In this document: positions 18,435-27,705 of the stretch, one piece after another
Layout: every line of letters starts with the position of its first letter
Position numbering within the stretch: the stretch's first letter is position 1
Source of the DNA: Methanobacterium sp. UBA176
GTDB lineage: Archaea; Methanobacteriota; Methanobacteria; Methanobacteriales; Methanobacteriaceae
Assembly (NCBI GenBank): GCA_002505765.1
Contig: DAVZ01000020.1
Location: forward strand, 1 to 56,376
Direction: 5' to 3'
DNA: 56,376 nucleotides
The notes under the pieces: model-generated
What the model saw: only the letters and a program-made list of their open reading frames with translations
Told to the model about the DNA's origin: nothing
Databases searched by the model: none
Made by a program: the position numbers and the translations under genes

Positions 18435-19706
18435 TTATTTTAATCTCTTTTTAAATGATTCTGCGTGGGCATAGAGCCCCTCATATTCAGCAAGGGTCAC
18501 CACAATATCCTTTAAATTCTGAACTCCTTCCTTTGAAAGTCTCTGTACCGTTGGTTTTTTAAGAAATGATTCTGTTGATAATCCAGAATACATCCTGGCG
18601 TTTTTTGAGGTAGGAAGAACGTGATTCGTTCCTGAACCATAATCTCCCGCTGCAACAGGTGTTAATTCTCCTAAAAATATGGAACCTGCGTTTTTAATAT
18701 CTTTTAAAACTTCTTCAGGATCCTCTGTCATGATAATTAAGTGCTCTGGAGCGTATTCATTTGAAAATTCCACAGCATCATCAATAGAATCAGCAATTAT
18801 TATTTTACCATATTTTTGAAGGGATTCTTCTATTATTTTACTTCTCTCCATATATTTAATTATTGCTGAGATTTTCATGTATACTTCCTGCGCCAGCTCT
18901 TTAGATGTTGAAACCAGAACACTGGCAGCATCAGGATCGTGTTCTGCCTGCGCCATCATATCGTAGGCAATAAATTCAGCATCAGCAGATTTGTCTGCAA
19001 TTATAAGAACTTCTGAAGGTCCTGCCGGGAAATCTATGTCTACATCACCGTAAACAAGCTTTTTTGCTGCAGTAACAAAAATATTTCCAGGACCAACAAT
19101 CTTATCAACTTTAGGAATGGTTTCAGTTCCATAAGCCATTGCAGCAATTGCCTGAGCACCTCCAACCTTGTAAATCTCGTGTGCACCTGCAATGTCGGCA
19201 GCAGCAAGTACAACATCATTAACGCTGCCGTCAGGCATGGGAGGAGTACAACAGATTATTTTACCGACCCCAGCTATTTTAGCCGGTATAATGGTCATTA
19301 ACACCGATGAGGGGTAAATGGCTCTACCACCAGGGATGTAACATCCAACCATTTCAAGTGGTCTAACTATCTGACCTGCAGTAATTCCTTCGTCAACTTC
19401 ATGGAACCATTCTTCAGGGATTTGCAACTGGTGAAACTTCTTAATATTATCTGCTGCTTTTTTCAATGAGTCCAAAACGTTTCTTTCAACATTTTGATGG
19501 CCTTTAGCTATTTCATCCCTACTTACTTTAAGCTCATCCAGTTTAACCCCATCAAATTTTTCAGTATAAAAATTAAGTGATTCATCACCATTCTTTTTAA
19601 CATTGTGAACTATGTCACTTACAGTATTAATTATATTTTCTGAATTTATTTTAGAACGCTCTAAAAGTCTCTTTTTATCAGTTTCTCCAAGCAATACTAA
19701 CTCCAT
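18435..19706 (-). CDS. hisD: Histidinol dehydrogenase
   Basis: A 423-residue NAD+-dependent enzyme that oxidises L-histidinol to L-histidine in two steps, the last step of histidine synthesis. Characteristic segments are GCYIPGGRAIYPSSVLMT near 120-137, the KVDKIVGPGNIFVTAAK region near 200-216, GPSEVLIIAD near 231 and YGSGTNHVLPTSKNARMYSG near 358, which includes the zinc and catalytic residues. ATG follows GTGATAAG. It is not with other his genes but upstream of aspS. Confidence 0.96.
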   Translation of the reverse strand: MELVLLGETDKKRLLERSKINSENIINTVSDIVHNVKKNGDESLNFYTEKFDGVKLDELKVSRDEIAKGHQNVERNVLDSLKKAADNIKKFHQLQIPEEWFHEVDEGITAGQIVRPLEMVGCYIPGGRAIYPSSVLMTIIPAKIAGVGKIICCTPPMPDGSVNDVVLAAADIAGAHEIYKVGGAQAIAAMAYGTETIPKVDKIVGPGNIFVTAAKKLVYGDVDIDFPAGPSEVLIIADKSADAEFIAYDMMAQAEHDPDAASVLVSTSKELAQEVYMKISAIIKYMERSKIIEESLQKYGKIIIADSIDDAVEFSNEYAPEHLIIMTEDPEEVLKDIKNAGSIFLGELTPVAAGDYGSGTNHVLPTSKNARMYSGLSTESFLKKPTVQRLSKEGVQNLKDIVVTLAEYEGLYAHAESFKKRLK

Positions 19707-19926
19707 CTTATCACAAACTTAATTGTTGAATTAAATTTAAATATTTACTGGAAAATTGCGATTCTACTTAGGATATTTAAAAATTATTAAAAATCCATCT
19801 TGAATTGTTCATTTAATCTATCAAAAAGTATATCCCTAACAAATATTAATATACTAAATGGCCAAGGAGATTATATTTAACTGCTCATCATTTTTATTAT
19901 TTTTTGATGTTGCGTTAAGGACACAA

Positions 19927-19941
19927 GATATATATAATATG
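19927..19941 (+). promoter_or_regulatory. TATA-like promoter element before UPF0058 gene
   Basis: GATATATATAATATG lies 41-55 bases before the ATG of the UPF0058 gene, and a strong ribosome binding site GGAGGGG is at 19965-19971. The spacing would give a transcription start near 19960 and a short leader. The rest of the 275-base gap from 19707 is AT-rich and holds no gene. Confidence 0.5.
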
Positions 19942-19981
19942 TCATTAAACTTCAAATTACAAATGGAGGGGCTAGATAAAT

Positions 19982-20320
19982 ATGTATAAAGATGAGCTTA
20001 TACAACTACATCAGTTTTTAGTATATGTTTTAAAATATTTAGAAGATGGATACGAAGTTAAAGATGAATGTGTGGAATACTTCCGCCTTAATATTAGCCC
20101 TCATCATATACACCGGACAAAGGCCGAACATAAATACGCTATTTTTGTTTTATCAAGTTCTATTTCCGAAATACTAGCCAGAAAAAATAATGGGGCTCCA
20201 CCATCTAATGTGGTAAATGGCTTATCAGAACTTGCCAAAAGATCTAAAAAAGAATTAATCCGGTTACATGAGGATAATACGTTGAAATATCAAAAGAATA
20301 CTAATATAGAAATAATTTAA
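19982..20320 (+). CDS. UPF0058 family protein
   Basis: A 112-residue predominantly helical cytoplasmic protein that matches the euryarchaeal UPF0058 family as I recall it (N-terminal MYKDELIQLHQFLVYVLKYLE). It has no known function. The conserved segment ISPHHIHRTKAEHKYAIFVL near residues 38-57 is rich in histidine and could bind a metal. ATG follows GGAGGGG. It stands 66 bases before cpgS on the same strand, and both may share a transcript, although a separate promoter for cpgS cannot be excluded. Confidence 0.85.
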   Translation: MYKDELIQLHQFLVYVLKYLEDGYEVKDECVEYFRLNISPHHIHRTKAEHKYAIFVLSSSISEILARKNNGAPPSNVVNGLSELAKRSKKELIRLHEDNTLKYQKNTNIEII

Positions 20321-20386
20321 AACTTTTGATATTCTCGGACTTCCTGCATTAATATATTATTATTTTAAGCTTAGGTAGGTATTTTT

Positions 20387-21778
20387 ATGTCTAGTTTACG
20401 TAAAATAGTATGTTTAGTTGATGGCGAACATTATATTCCAGTTACAAAGTCCGCTCTGGACATGTTAGACAGTCTGGAGCATAATGAAATCGTTGCAGTC
20501 GTTTTTATTGGCGGAACAGAAAAATTAAGGGATTCCTCTGAAGAAGGTATTTCAAAACAGTTAGAAAGACCGGTTCATTTTGGTGAAGATCATCACAAAA
20601 TACCCTACGAACTGGTTGAGGAAATGATTGAAAAATATGAAGCTGATGTAGTGATGGATTTAAGCGATGAACCTATTGTTGATTATTCAAAACGTTTTAA
20701 ACTGGCCACAATTGCACTTCAAAATGGAACAACCTATCAAGGACCTGATTTTAAATTTGAACCCCTTTCAGAACACGATGTATTGAAAAAACCTTCACTT
20801 AAAATACTCGGCACTGGTAAAAGGATTGGTAAAACAGCAGTTTCTGCATTCGCTGCAAGATTAATACATAATAGAGAATATAACCCCTGTATCGTGGCCA
20901 TGGGCAGGGGGGGTCCTGAAAAACCGGAAATTGTTCACGGAGATCAGATGGAAATTACCCCCCAGTATTTGATGGAACAGTCAGATAAAGGAGTTCATGC
21001 AGCATCTGATCACTGGGAAGATGCCTTAATGAGCCGTATTTTGACAATAGGATGTAGAAGATGTGGAGGCGGCCTGGGAGGCGATGTCTTTATTACCAAC
21101 ACGAAGAGAGGGGCGCAACTTGCAAACGAGGTTGAAGCAGATTTTATAATTATGGAGGGAAGTGGTGCTGCAATCCCACCAATTAAGACTGATAAACATA
21201 TAGTGCTCGTGGGAGCTAATCAACCCCTTATGAATATTAATAACTTCTTTGGACCTTACAGAATTAAACTGGCCGATCTCGTTATACTTACAATGTGCGA
21301 AGAGCCAATGTCGAGCAGGGAAAAAGTTAAAAAGCTTATGGCATTTATTAAAGAGATTAATCCTAAAGCTGAGGTTATACCTACCGTTTTTAGACCTAAG
21401 CCCCTTGAAAATATTCAGGGTAAAAATGTTCTCTTTGCCACAACTGCGCCAGATACCATTAAAGACGTGCTTGTTAAACATCTTGAAGATAATTACGGAT
21501 GTATAGTAGTTGGAACAACATCTCATCTGTCAAACAGACCTCTCTTACAAAAAGATATAGAAAAATACGTTGCAGACTCAGATGTCATGCTTACAGAGCT
21601 TAAAGCTGCTGCAGTAGATGTGGCCACTAAAGATGCACTTGAGGCAGGACTCGAAGTAGTTTACTGCGATAACATACCCACAGTTTGCAGTGAAATTGAG
21701 GGTGGAGATGAATTTCTAAAGGAATCCATAATAAAAGTAGTAAATGATGCGATAGAGAGTTTTAACTTCGGAAAATAA
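20387..21778 (+). CDS. cpgS: Cyclic 2,3-diphosphoglycerate synthetase
   Basis: A 463-residue enzyme that makes cyclic 2,3-diphosphoglycerate from 2,3-diphosphoglycerate with ATP. The product is a major intracellular solute and phosphate store of Methanobacteriales and their relatives. The Walker-A-like GTGKRIGKTAVSAF lies near residues 142-155, and GRGGPEKPEI and MEGSGAAIPPIKTD follow at about 173 and 254. ATG follows AGGTAGG. The gene converges with rpiA with a single base between stops. Known in hyperthermophilic and mesophilic members of the order. Confidence 0.95.
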   Translation: MSSLRKIVCLVDGEHYIPVTKSALDMLDSLEHNEIVAVVFIGGTEKLRDSSEEGISKQLERPVHFGEDHHKIPYELVEEMIEKYEADVVMDLSDEPIVDYSKRFKLATIALQNGTTYQGPDFKFEPLSEHDVLKKPSLKILGTGKRIGKTAVSAFAARLIHNREYNPCIVAMGRGGPEKPEIVHGDQMEITPQYLMEQSDKGVHAASDHWEDALMSRILTIGCRRCGGGLGGDVFITNTKRGAQLANEVEADFIIMEGSGAAIPPIKTDKHIVLVGANQPLMNINNFFGPYRIKLADLVILTMCEEPMSSREKVKKLMAFIKEINPKAEVIPTVFRPKPLENIQGKNVLFATTAPDTIKDVLVKHLEDNYGCIVVGTTSHLSNRPLLQKDIEKYVADSDVMLTELKAAAVDVATKDALEAGLEVVYCDNIPTVCSEIEGGDEFLKESIIKVVNDAIESFNFGK

Positions 21779-21779
21779 A

Positions 21780-22451
21780 CTATTTTCTTAATATTTTTAT
21801 ACCTTTAGAAGTTGCCACCATAACCTGGTCAACCAGTCCTGCAAATATACCATTTTCAACAACACCGGGAATATTATTAAGCTCCTTTTCTAAATCTGCA
21901 GGGTTTTCAATCCTTTCGAAATGGACATCAATTACAAAATTTCCATTATCCGTTATTACAGGTCCATCTTTCATTTTAGCCATTCTTAAAGATGGTAGCC
22001 CTCCATAATCTTTAACACGATTGCTAACTGTTCTGCAAGCCTCTGGAATGACTTCAAGGGGGACTGGAAATTTTCCAAGGTATTCCACAATTTTTGAATC
22101 ATCAACAACTACCACAAACCTATCAGCAGCAGAATCCACAATTTTTTCCAAAGTATGGGCTGCACCACCACCTTTAATTAAATTAAGGTTACCATCAACT
22201 TCATCAGCCCCATCAACAGCAATATCTATGTCATTTTCTTCAAGTGTGGTGATTGGAATACCCTGATTCTTGGCAAGCAATAAAGATTGATAAGAAGTAG
22301 GAACACCTAATATTTCCATATTTTCTTCTTTAACACGCTGTGCAAGTTTTTCTATAAAAAAACGGGTTGTAGAACCAGTTCCAAGCCCAACTACATTGCC
22401 ATCTTTTACCAATTCTGCTGCAGCATGTCCAACCATCATCTTAAGTTCCAT
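21780..22451 (-). CDS. rpiA: Ribose-5-phosphate isomerase A
   Basis: A 223-residue isomerase interconverting ribose 5-phosphate and ribulose 5-phosphate. Motifs GLGTGSTTRFFIEKL (residues 22-36), DGADEVDGNLNLIKGGGAAHT (catalytic and phosphate-binding) and VVDDSKIVEYLG are intact. ATG follows AGAGGTTT. It lies just downstream of the UPF0179 gene in a two-gene unit. In methanogens lacking the oxidative pentose pathway it works with the ribulose monophosphate route, here by inference. Confidence 0.96.
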   Translation of the reverse strand: MELKMMVGHAAAELVKDGNVVGLGTGSTTRFFIEKLAQRVKEENMEILGVPTSYQSLLLAKNQGIPITTLEENDIDIAVDGADEVDGNLNLIKGGGAAHTLEKIVDSAADRFVVVVDDSKIVEYLGKFPVPLEVIPEACRTVSNRVKDYGGLPSLRMAKMKDGPVITDNGNFVIDVHFERIENPADLEKELNNIPGVVENGIFAGLVDQVMVATSKGIKILRK

Positions 22452-22477
22452 ATAAAAACCTCTTTAAATAAAATAAA

Positions 22478-22906
22478 TTATTTTAAAAGCACTAATTTAA
22501 GATCCAAACCATTAATACACTTATTAGGAGTCTTTCCTATGCTTTTAACAATTTTACATCTATCCCCTTCAAATAAACCTTCTGGAAAGCATAGATCTCT
22601 CATTGTACATTCTTTTTCACATTCAGGAAATTTAAAAACGACTATAGATCCTTCAAATGTTTTTTTAGAGTCAACAAGAGTTTCTATTTCGGCTCTTTCA
22701 ACTTCAACCACTTTAACTTTCCCACCCTCATGAATGGGGCAGGGATGTTCAGAATCTTTAACATCAGTTATAATATACATTCTACCTTCTTCAAGGGGAT
22801 CAATACATGTATTTTTAAATCTACACTCTTCACACTCTGCAGAGGGCCCATAATGCACGAATTTAAGTCCTTTTTCTGCAAGATTTTTACCAATAAGAGT
22901 TATCAA
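22478..22906 (-). CDS. UPF0179 family protein
   Basis: A 142-residue euryarchaeal protein without known function. Two cysteine clusters are visible, CEECRFKNTC near residues 24-33 and CEKECTMRDLC near 97-107, plus isolated Cys residues, suggesting a metal or Fe-S site. The start is TTG (MITLIGKNLAEKGLKF), preceded by GGGGGAT, with no in-frame ATG upstream. rpiA follows after 26 bases on the same strand. Confidence 0.87.
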   Translation of the reverse strand: MITLIGKNLAEKGLKFVHYGPSAECEECRFKNTCIDPLEEGRMYIITDVKDSEHPCPIHEGGKVKVVEVERAEIETLVDSKKTFEGSIVVFKFPECEKECTMRDLCFPEGLFEGDRCKIVKSIGKTPNKCINGLDLKLVLLK

Positions 22907-23093
22907 TTGAAATCCCCCATAATTGTGTTATTTCGGATTTTCACCTTATTCTAAATATTAACACTTCAATTTTATTTATCTAACTATAAATCATTTATTA
23001 TTTGAAATAATTTTAAGTCTAATATTTTACGGGACATATTAATATTTTTAATTTAAATTTTAAAAAAAATAAAAATCATTAAGCTGGAAATAA

Positions 23094-24137
23094 TTAAATA
23101 ACCCCAGTTACTGATGCAAGTTCTTCAGCAGCCTCTTCCGTAAGTCCTCTATCACCTAAAATTGTATATCTCTGTTTTCTTATTGTATGAGCCACAGTTA
23201 AAGCTTCGATAATATATTCTGGCTTCATACCCAGTTCAGATGCTGATGTAGGGGCCTTTAATGTCTTTAATGCGTTTCTTATGGACTTCCAATCTCCTCC
23301 ATGGAGGTACATCATCATTATAGTGCCCACACCACATTGTTCACCGTGCAGGGCAGGTTTTGGTGCTGTAATATCTAATGCATGGCTGAATTTGTGTTCA
23401 GATCCGCTTGCAGGTCTGCTTGTTCCAGCTATACTTATAGCCATCCCACTGCTTATAAGTCCTTTAACAACTGCTGCAGCACTCTCAATATGCCCTTCTT
23501 TAATAGCATCAATGAGTTCTAAGGTCATTTTGGCTGACATTAATGAAAGAGCTGCGGCAGAGTCGCTGAAATATTCATTTAAAAGTCTATATGCTAATTT
23601 CCAATCCAATACAGCCGTGCAATTGGATACAATATCCCCGACTCCGGCAGCAAGTAGTTTAAATGGGGCTTTACTTATAATTTCCGTATCTGCAATAATT
23701 CCTACAGGTGCTTGCGCTTCAAGAGACGTTGAACCCTTTTCATTTCTTATTGAAGCTCTTGGAGAGGCGATACCATCATGAGATGCTGCTGTGGGAACGC
23801 TTATAAATTGAAGGCCCATTCTGGTTGATGCAAGCTTTGCAGAGTCGATTACCTTTCCACCTCCAACCCCCAAAATCACAGAAATATTGCTTGCTATGTT
23901 CTGGATTTCCTGAACAGCATCTTCAGAAGCCTTATCAATAACAAGGGTCTCCACTGAAAAACCTTCGTCTATAAGGCTTTCTATAGCCTTTTCACCTCCA
24001 ATTTTAAGGGTATTAGGCCCGCTTACAACTAAAACAGCACCCTTAAACATAAGGTTCCTGCATATTGAACCAGTGTTTTCAATTATACCAGCTCCAGTGT
24101 GGATTTCACGGGGCAGTTGAATTTTTCTAAAATCCAT
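23094..24137 (-). CDS. egsA: sn-glycerol-1-phosphate dehydrogenase
   Basis: A 347-residue NAD(P)-dependent enzyme that reduces dihydroxyacetone phosphate to sn-glycerol 1-phosphate, setting the stereochemistry of archaeal ether lipids. The glycine-rich VILGVGGGKVIDSAKLAS lies near residues 87-104, and PTAASHDGIASPRASI near 115-130 with zinc ligands at HALDITAPKPALHGEQCG near 247-264. The length is normal. It is a single gene; 365 bases of gene-poor DNA separate it from the next plus-strand gene. Confidence 0.96.
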   Translation of the reverse strand: MDFRKIQLPREIHTGAGIIENTGSICRNLMFKGAVLVVSGPNTLKIGGEKAIESLIDEGFSVETLVIDKASEDAVQEIQNIASNISVILGVGGGKVIDSAKLASTRMGLQFISVPTAASHDGIASPRASIRNEKGSTSLEAQAPVGIIADTEIISKAPFKLLAAGVGDIVSNCTAVLDWKLAYRLLNEYFSDSAAALSLMSAKMTLELIDAIKEGHIESAAAVVKGLISSGMAISIAGTSRPASGSEHKFSHALDITAPKPALHGEQCGVGTIMMMYLHGGDWKSIRNALKTLKAPTSASELGMKPEYIIEALTVAHTIRKQRYTILGDRGLTEEAAEELASVTGVI

Positions 24138-24354
24138 TCTATCGTCTCTTTATGCTAAATTTGTAATATTTTCCTTTATTTTACAATATAAGTGATTTAA
24201 TTTCTTATTAAAAATTATTCATTTGAATACAGTCTGATATTAATTATCTAACTGCTAATAACCTTTTGATCTTATACCATATAATCCCTTCAAATCTTTA
24301 TTATCCCCCATCAATCAAATATCTTTTTCTATTTATCATCATCAAACCATTAAC

Positions 24355-24502
24355 AAAGTATATAAAGTAATATTAAAAAATATTCAAAGAATATATGGTG
24401 GATCTTTATGATCGGTATGATTACCACCAATCATTGCATTAAATCTGATAAAGGGATTCTAATATATTTTATCCCTTAAATAAGAAGATAGGAGTGAATA
24501 AA
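24355..24502 (+). promoter_or_regulatory. Promoter and structured leader of the 30-residue basic protein gene
   Basis: TATA-like AAAGTATATAAAG at 24355-24367 suggests transcription from about 24390, leaving a leader of over 100 bases for a gene of only 30 codons. Two hairpins can form: TGGTGG (24396-24401) with CCACCA (24424-24429), and AAGGGAT (24451-24457) with ATCCCTT (24471-24477). A 23-codon upstream reading frame (24408-24479) overlaps both. The ribosome binding site GGAGTGA at 24491-24497 follows. Such a leader could be a cis-regulatory RNA, or the hairpin region could be a separate small RNA. Confidence 0.45.
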
Positions 24503-24595
24503 ATGGCAAAAGTCAAGGGAACTAACGTTAGATCAAGGCCTAAAAAACATTATAAAAAGGCTGGAAGTAAAAGAGGAAGGGGGGTCAAGCATTAA
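24503..24595 (+). CDS. Very small, highly basic protein (30 residues)
   Basis: Start MAKVKGTNVRSRPKKHYK, end GSKRGRGVKH. Of 30 residues roughly half are Lys, Arg or His and none is acidic. The ATG is placed 5 bases after GGAGTGA, a good ribosome binding site, and a TATA box and long leader lie upstream. Composition is like the short basic tails of ribosomal proteins such as S30e, and a role in the ribosome or on nucleic acid is likely but unproven. The coding end (GAAGGGGG, 24576-24583) can pair with CCCCCTTC at 24646-24653 in the 3' region. I do not know a named family. Confidence 0.65.
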   Translation: MAKVKGTNVRSRPKKHYKKAGSKRGRGVKH

Positions 24596-24790
24596 CTTGA
24601 ATTAAGTAAATATTCAAATAATAATTAAAATTTTAAATTCCCCTTCCCCCTTCTTAAAAAAACAATATTTTATCTAAAAATCTCAAGAATGGGTATTAAC
24701 ATTCTACTTTCTATTTTAGTCTTATTTTAGAACCTGAAAATATTTTTAATGTGCATACTTAAGCTTAAATAATTAAACAAACAACTATCT

Positions 24791-24802
24791 ACATATATAA
24801 AC
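24791..24802 (+). promoter_or_regulatory. TATA box for the proS transcription unit
   Basis: ACATATATAAAC lies 49-60 bases before the proS ATG, and AGGTGA directly precedes the start codon. The flanking 24596-24790 stretch has no gene; it contains the pyrimidine-rich CCCCTTCCCCC tract and AT-rich sequence. Confidence 0.5.
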
Positions 24803-24850
24803 AAATTTAATTTCATGACATACTTTTTATTATAATCAACAGGTGAACAA

Positions 24851-26260
24851 ATGACGGAATTCAGCGAATGGTTTCACAATATCTTAGAAGAAGCAGAAAT
24901 AATTGATATTCGATATCCAGTTAAGGGAATGCACGTCTGGCAGCCCCAGGGATTTAAAATCAGAAAGTACACCCTGGACATTTTAAGAAAGTTACTGGAT
25001 GAAACCCATGAAGAGGTTCTTTTCCCATTATTAATTCCTGAAGATGAGCTTGCAAAGGAAGCAATTCACGTTAAAGGTTTTGAAGAAGAGGTTTACTGGG
25101 TAACACATGGTGGTTTAACTGAATTAAATAAAAAACTCGCCTTAAGGCCAACAAGTGAAACTGCAATGTATCCGATGTTTGCCCTTTGGGTAAGAAATCA
25201 TAACGATCTTCCATTCCGATTTTACCAGGTTGTAAACACGTTTAGATATGAAACTAAACATACAAGACCCTTAATTAGGGTTAGAGAAATAACAACATTT
25301 AAGGAGGCTCACACTGTCCATGCAACATGGGAAGAATGTGAGGAACAGGTTCAAAAAGCAGTGCAGATCTACAGAGAGTTTTTTGACACTCTGGGAATTC
25401 CCTATACAATCACTAAAAGGCCTCAATGGGACAAGTTTCCTGGTGCAGAGTACACCATGGCTTTTGATACTATACTTCCCGATGGAAAAACCCTCCAGAT
25501 TGGAACAGTTCATAATCTGGGGCAGACATTTGCAAAGACCTTTGATATAACCTATGAAACAGCAGAAGGAGAACATGAATATGTTTACCAGACATGCTAC
25601 GGGGTTTCAGATCGAATTATTGCTTCTATAATCGGTATTCATGGCGATGAAAAAGGTTTATGCTTACCCCCATCAGTATCACCCCATCAAATCGTTATTG
25701 TCCCAATAATTTTTAAAAAGGGCGCTTTGCAGGTATTAGAATTTTGTAGAAATATGGCAGATAATCTTAAGGACGCTGGTTTAAGGGTTCACCTGGATGA
25801 GAGGGATTTAAGGGCAGGTAAAAAATTTTATGAATATGAAATGAGAGGAGTACCTTTAAGACTCGAAATAGGACCTCGAGACATTAAAAATAAAAACGCT
25901 GTAGTTTTCAGAAGGGATAAACTTGAAAAAGAGATTATAAATATTGAGTCTGACACATTTATTCACAATGTAAACTCAATCTTAGATGATATCACTGAAA
26001 ACATGAAAGAAAGAGCATGGGGATCATTTAATGCACATATCAGGTCTGTAGAAACTGTCCACGAAGCCAAAAAAGAAATAGAAGAAAACAGAGGAATTGT
26101 ATCCTTTTACTGGTGTGGCGATGAACAATGCGGAAAAGATTTAGAAGAAAAGGTTCATGTAGACATTCTTGGAATCCAGGAAAATAACATAAGCAACTTT
26201 AAGTGTATTTACTGCGGGAAAACTGCCGAATACAAAACATTAATTGCAAAAACATATTAA
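24851..26260 (+). CDS. proS: Prolyl-tRNA synthetase, archaeal/eukaryal type
   Basis: A 469-residue class II synthetase. Motif 1 and 2 regions are visible (LRPTSETAMYPMFALWV near 97-113; FRYETKHTRPLIRVREITTFKEAHT near 136-160), motif 3 in YGVSDRIIASIIGIHGDEKGL near 251-271, an anticodon-binding domain (HQIVIVPIIFKKG; VHLDERD), and a C-terminal zinc-type domain (YWCGDEQCGKDL, KCIYCGKTAE). It opens a plus-strand unit with the membrane-anchored protein, cofC and thiD. Start ATG follows AGGTGA. Confidence 0.97.
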   Translation: MTEFSEWFHNILEEAEIIDIRYPVKGMHVWQPQGFKIRKYTLDILRKLLDETHEEVLFPLLIPEDELAKEAIHVKGFEEEVYWVTHGGLTELNKKLALRPTSETAMYPMFALWVRNHNDLPFRFYQVVNTFRYETKHTRPLIRVREITTFKEAHTVHATWEECEEQVQKAVQIYREFFDTLGIPYTITKRPQWDKFPGAEYTMAFDTILPDGKTLQIGTVHNLGQTFAKTFDITYETAEGEHEYVYQTCYGVSDRIIASIIGIHGDEKGLCLPPSVSPHQIVIVPIIFKKGALQVLEFCRNMADNLKDAGLRVHLDERDLRAGKKFYEYEMRGVPLRLEIGPRDIKNKNAVVFRRDKLEKEIINIESDTFIHNVNSILDDITENMKERAWGSFNAHIRSVETVHEAKKEIEENRGIVSFYWCGDEQCGKDLEEKVHVDILGIQENNISNFKCIYCGKTAEYKTLIAKTY

Positions 26261-26282
26261 TTTGCAATGTGTGGGGAAATAA

Positions 26283-26960
26283 ATGAATTTTAGAGTTATA
26301 GGTATTGTTTCTATAGTTGTTCTATTTGCATTGGCTTCAGGATACATGAGTCTTTCCATGTCAACTGGAAAAAAGTTAAGTGAAGTGTATAACAAAGAAA
26401 ACATCCAGGTAATACAACTAACTTCTGCTGGAACAGTTCCACACGAAGTCACTGTTAAAAATAAGGGTAATGATACTGTTAAAGTAACGCAGGGAGAAGT
26501 ACTGGCAAGCAGCGTATCCCAGGACATGGTAATTGCAGAGGATAAAACTATAGAACCGAATACTGAAGAGCAGGTAAAAGCATATGGTTTAGACCCTTTA
26601 AAAAGAGCAAATGCAGGGAGTAGATTATTACCGATAAATAAAACCTATGATTCCATAACTAAAGTGATAAGTTTATCTGATCCTTCTGATTCAAATAATA
26701 CCCTTAATACCCAGCTTCAGATATGGATAATCATGACTGAAGGTAATTTAAATCCTTACACCGGCGAACCTGTGGCTGTTGTAGAAAGAAGTGGATTAAG
26801 ATGGAGCCAGTTCCGTCAGGATATTTCTGAAGCTGAAGGTGATCTTATGAAAACCTTCAATGTGACAGAAAATGAAATCAGCAATTTAAAAAAAAAGGAG
26901 ATTGAACAATCCTGGATTGATATAGCCTCTGAAAATATAAATAACCTATTAGGTTCATAA
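26283..26960 (+). CDS. Membrane-anchored protein of unknown function, possibly ARPP-1-like
   Basis: A 225-residue protein with one N-terminal hydrophobic segment (residues about 6-24), the rest probably outside the membrane. The core (VKNKGNDTVKVTQGEVLAS near 58-76, then NAGSRLLPIN near 111-120) recalls ARPP-1-type domains, but the resemblance is weak and by eye. A helical C-terminal part follows (SEAEGDLMKTFNVTENEISNL). ATG is behind GGGGAAAT, 22 bases after the proS stop. Its position between proS and cofC suggests co-transcription; no shared function is evident. Confidence 0.7.
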   Translation: MNFRVIGIVSIVVLFALASGYMSLSMSTGKKLSEVYNKENIQVIQLTSAGTVPHEVTVKNKGNDTVKVTQGEVLASSVSQDMVIAEDKTIEPNTEEQVKAYGLDPLKRANAGSRLLPINKTYDSITKVISLSDPSDSNNTLNTQLQIWIIMTEGNLNPYTGEPVAVVERSGLRWSQFRQDISEAEGDLMKTFNVTENEISNLKKKEIEQSWIDIASENINNLLGS

Positions 26961-27024
26961 AAATCTTATTGAATTTTCAATACGCTGATTTACCAAAATC
27001 CAAAATATGATGTGTGATTTCACT

Positions 27025-27705
27025 ATGAAAAAAACATACGCAATTATTCCAGTTTCAAGATTTAAAGAAGCAAAGACAAGACTATCTCCAAAATTGAGCA
27101 TAAATGAACGTGAAAATCTGTTAAAGGCTATGCTAAATGATGTAGTCAACGTTTTAGATGGATTAGTTCAGGAAACAGTAATTATAAGTTCAGATGATGA
27201 CGTTTTAAATTACATGTCAGATATGAATGTAAAAACTCTCAAAGAACATGGAAAAACTGATTTAAATGGAGCTCTACACCAGGCAATAGAATACATCTCA
27301 AAATCATGTGATAATATATTAATAGTTCCTTCAGATGTGCCTTTAATTAAAAAATTTCATGTAAAAGAAATATTAGAGCTTGGAAATGAATTTGATGTTG
27401 TCATCGCTCCAGCAAAGGGCGGAGGCACAAATGGTCTCCTATTCCCGGTCTCATCATTCAAAATGAAATTTGGAGATTACAGCTTTTTTGAACACATAAA
27501 TGAGGCAAAATCGAATGATTTCACCTATAAAATCTACGATTCATTTTATCTATCACTGGACGTTAACACCGCTGAAGATCTGGGTGAAATAATGTTGCAT
27601 GGCCTTAAAACTGAAGCAAGGAATTATTTAAAGAAGGTCCATCTCAAAGTTAAATCAAATCACGGATCTGAAAGATTGGATGTAACCAGAGAGGTTTCTG
27701 TATGA
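27025..27705 (+). CDS. cofC: 2-phospho-L-lactate guanylyltransferase
   Basis: A 226-residue nucleotidyltransferase that activates 2-phospholactate (or phosphoenolpyruvate in some lineages) with GTP for coenzyme F420 synthesis. Family motifs: AIIPVSRFKEAKTRLSPKLS at the N-terminus, VIISSDDDVL, LIVPSDVPLI near 105-114 and VVIAPAKGGGTNGLLFP near 131-147. The open frame begins at 27007, but the ATG at 27025 fits the family N-terminus and follows a weak GTGAT site. Its last four bases (ATGA) overlap the thiD start. Confidence 0.93.
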   Translation: MKKTYAIIPVSRFKEAKTRLSPKLSINERENLLKAMLNDVVNVLDGLVQETVIISSDDDVLNYMSDMNVKTLKEHGKTDLNGALHQAIEYISKSCDNILIVPSDVPLIKKFHVKEILELGNEFDVVIAPAKGGGTNGLLFPVSSFKMKFGDYSFFEHINEAKSNDFTYKIYDSFYLSLDVNTAEDLGEIMLHGLKTEARNYLKKVHLKVKSNHGSERLDVTREVSV

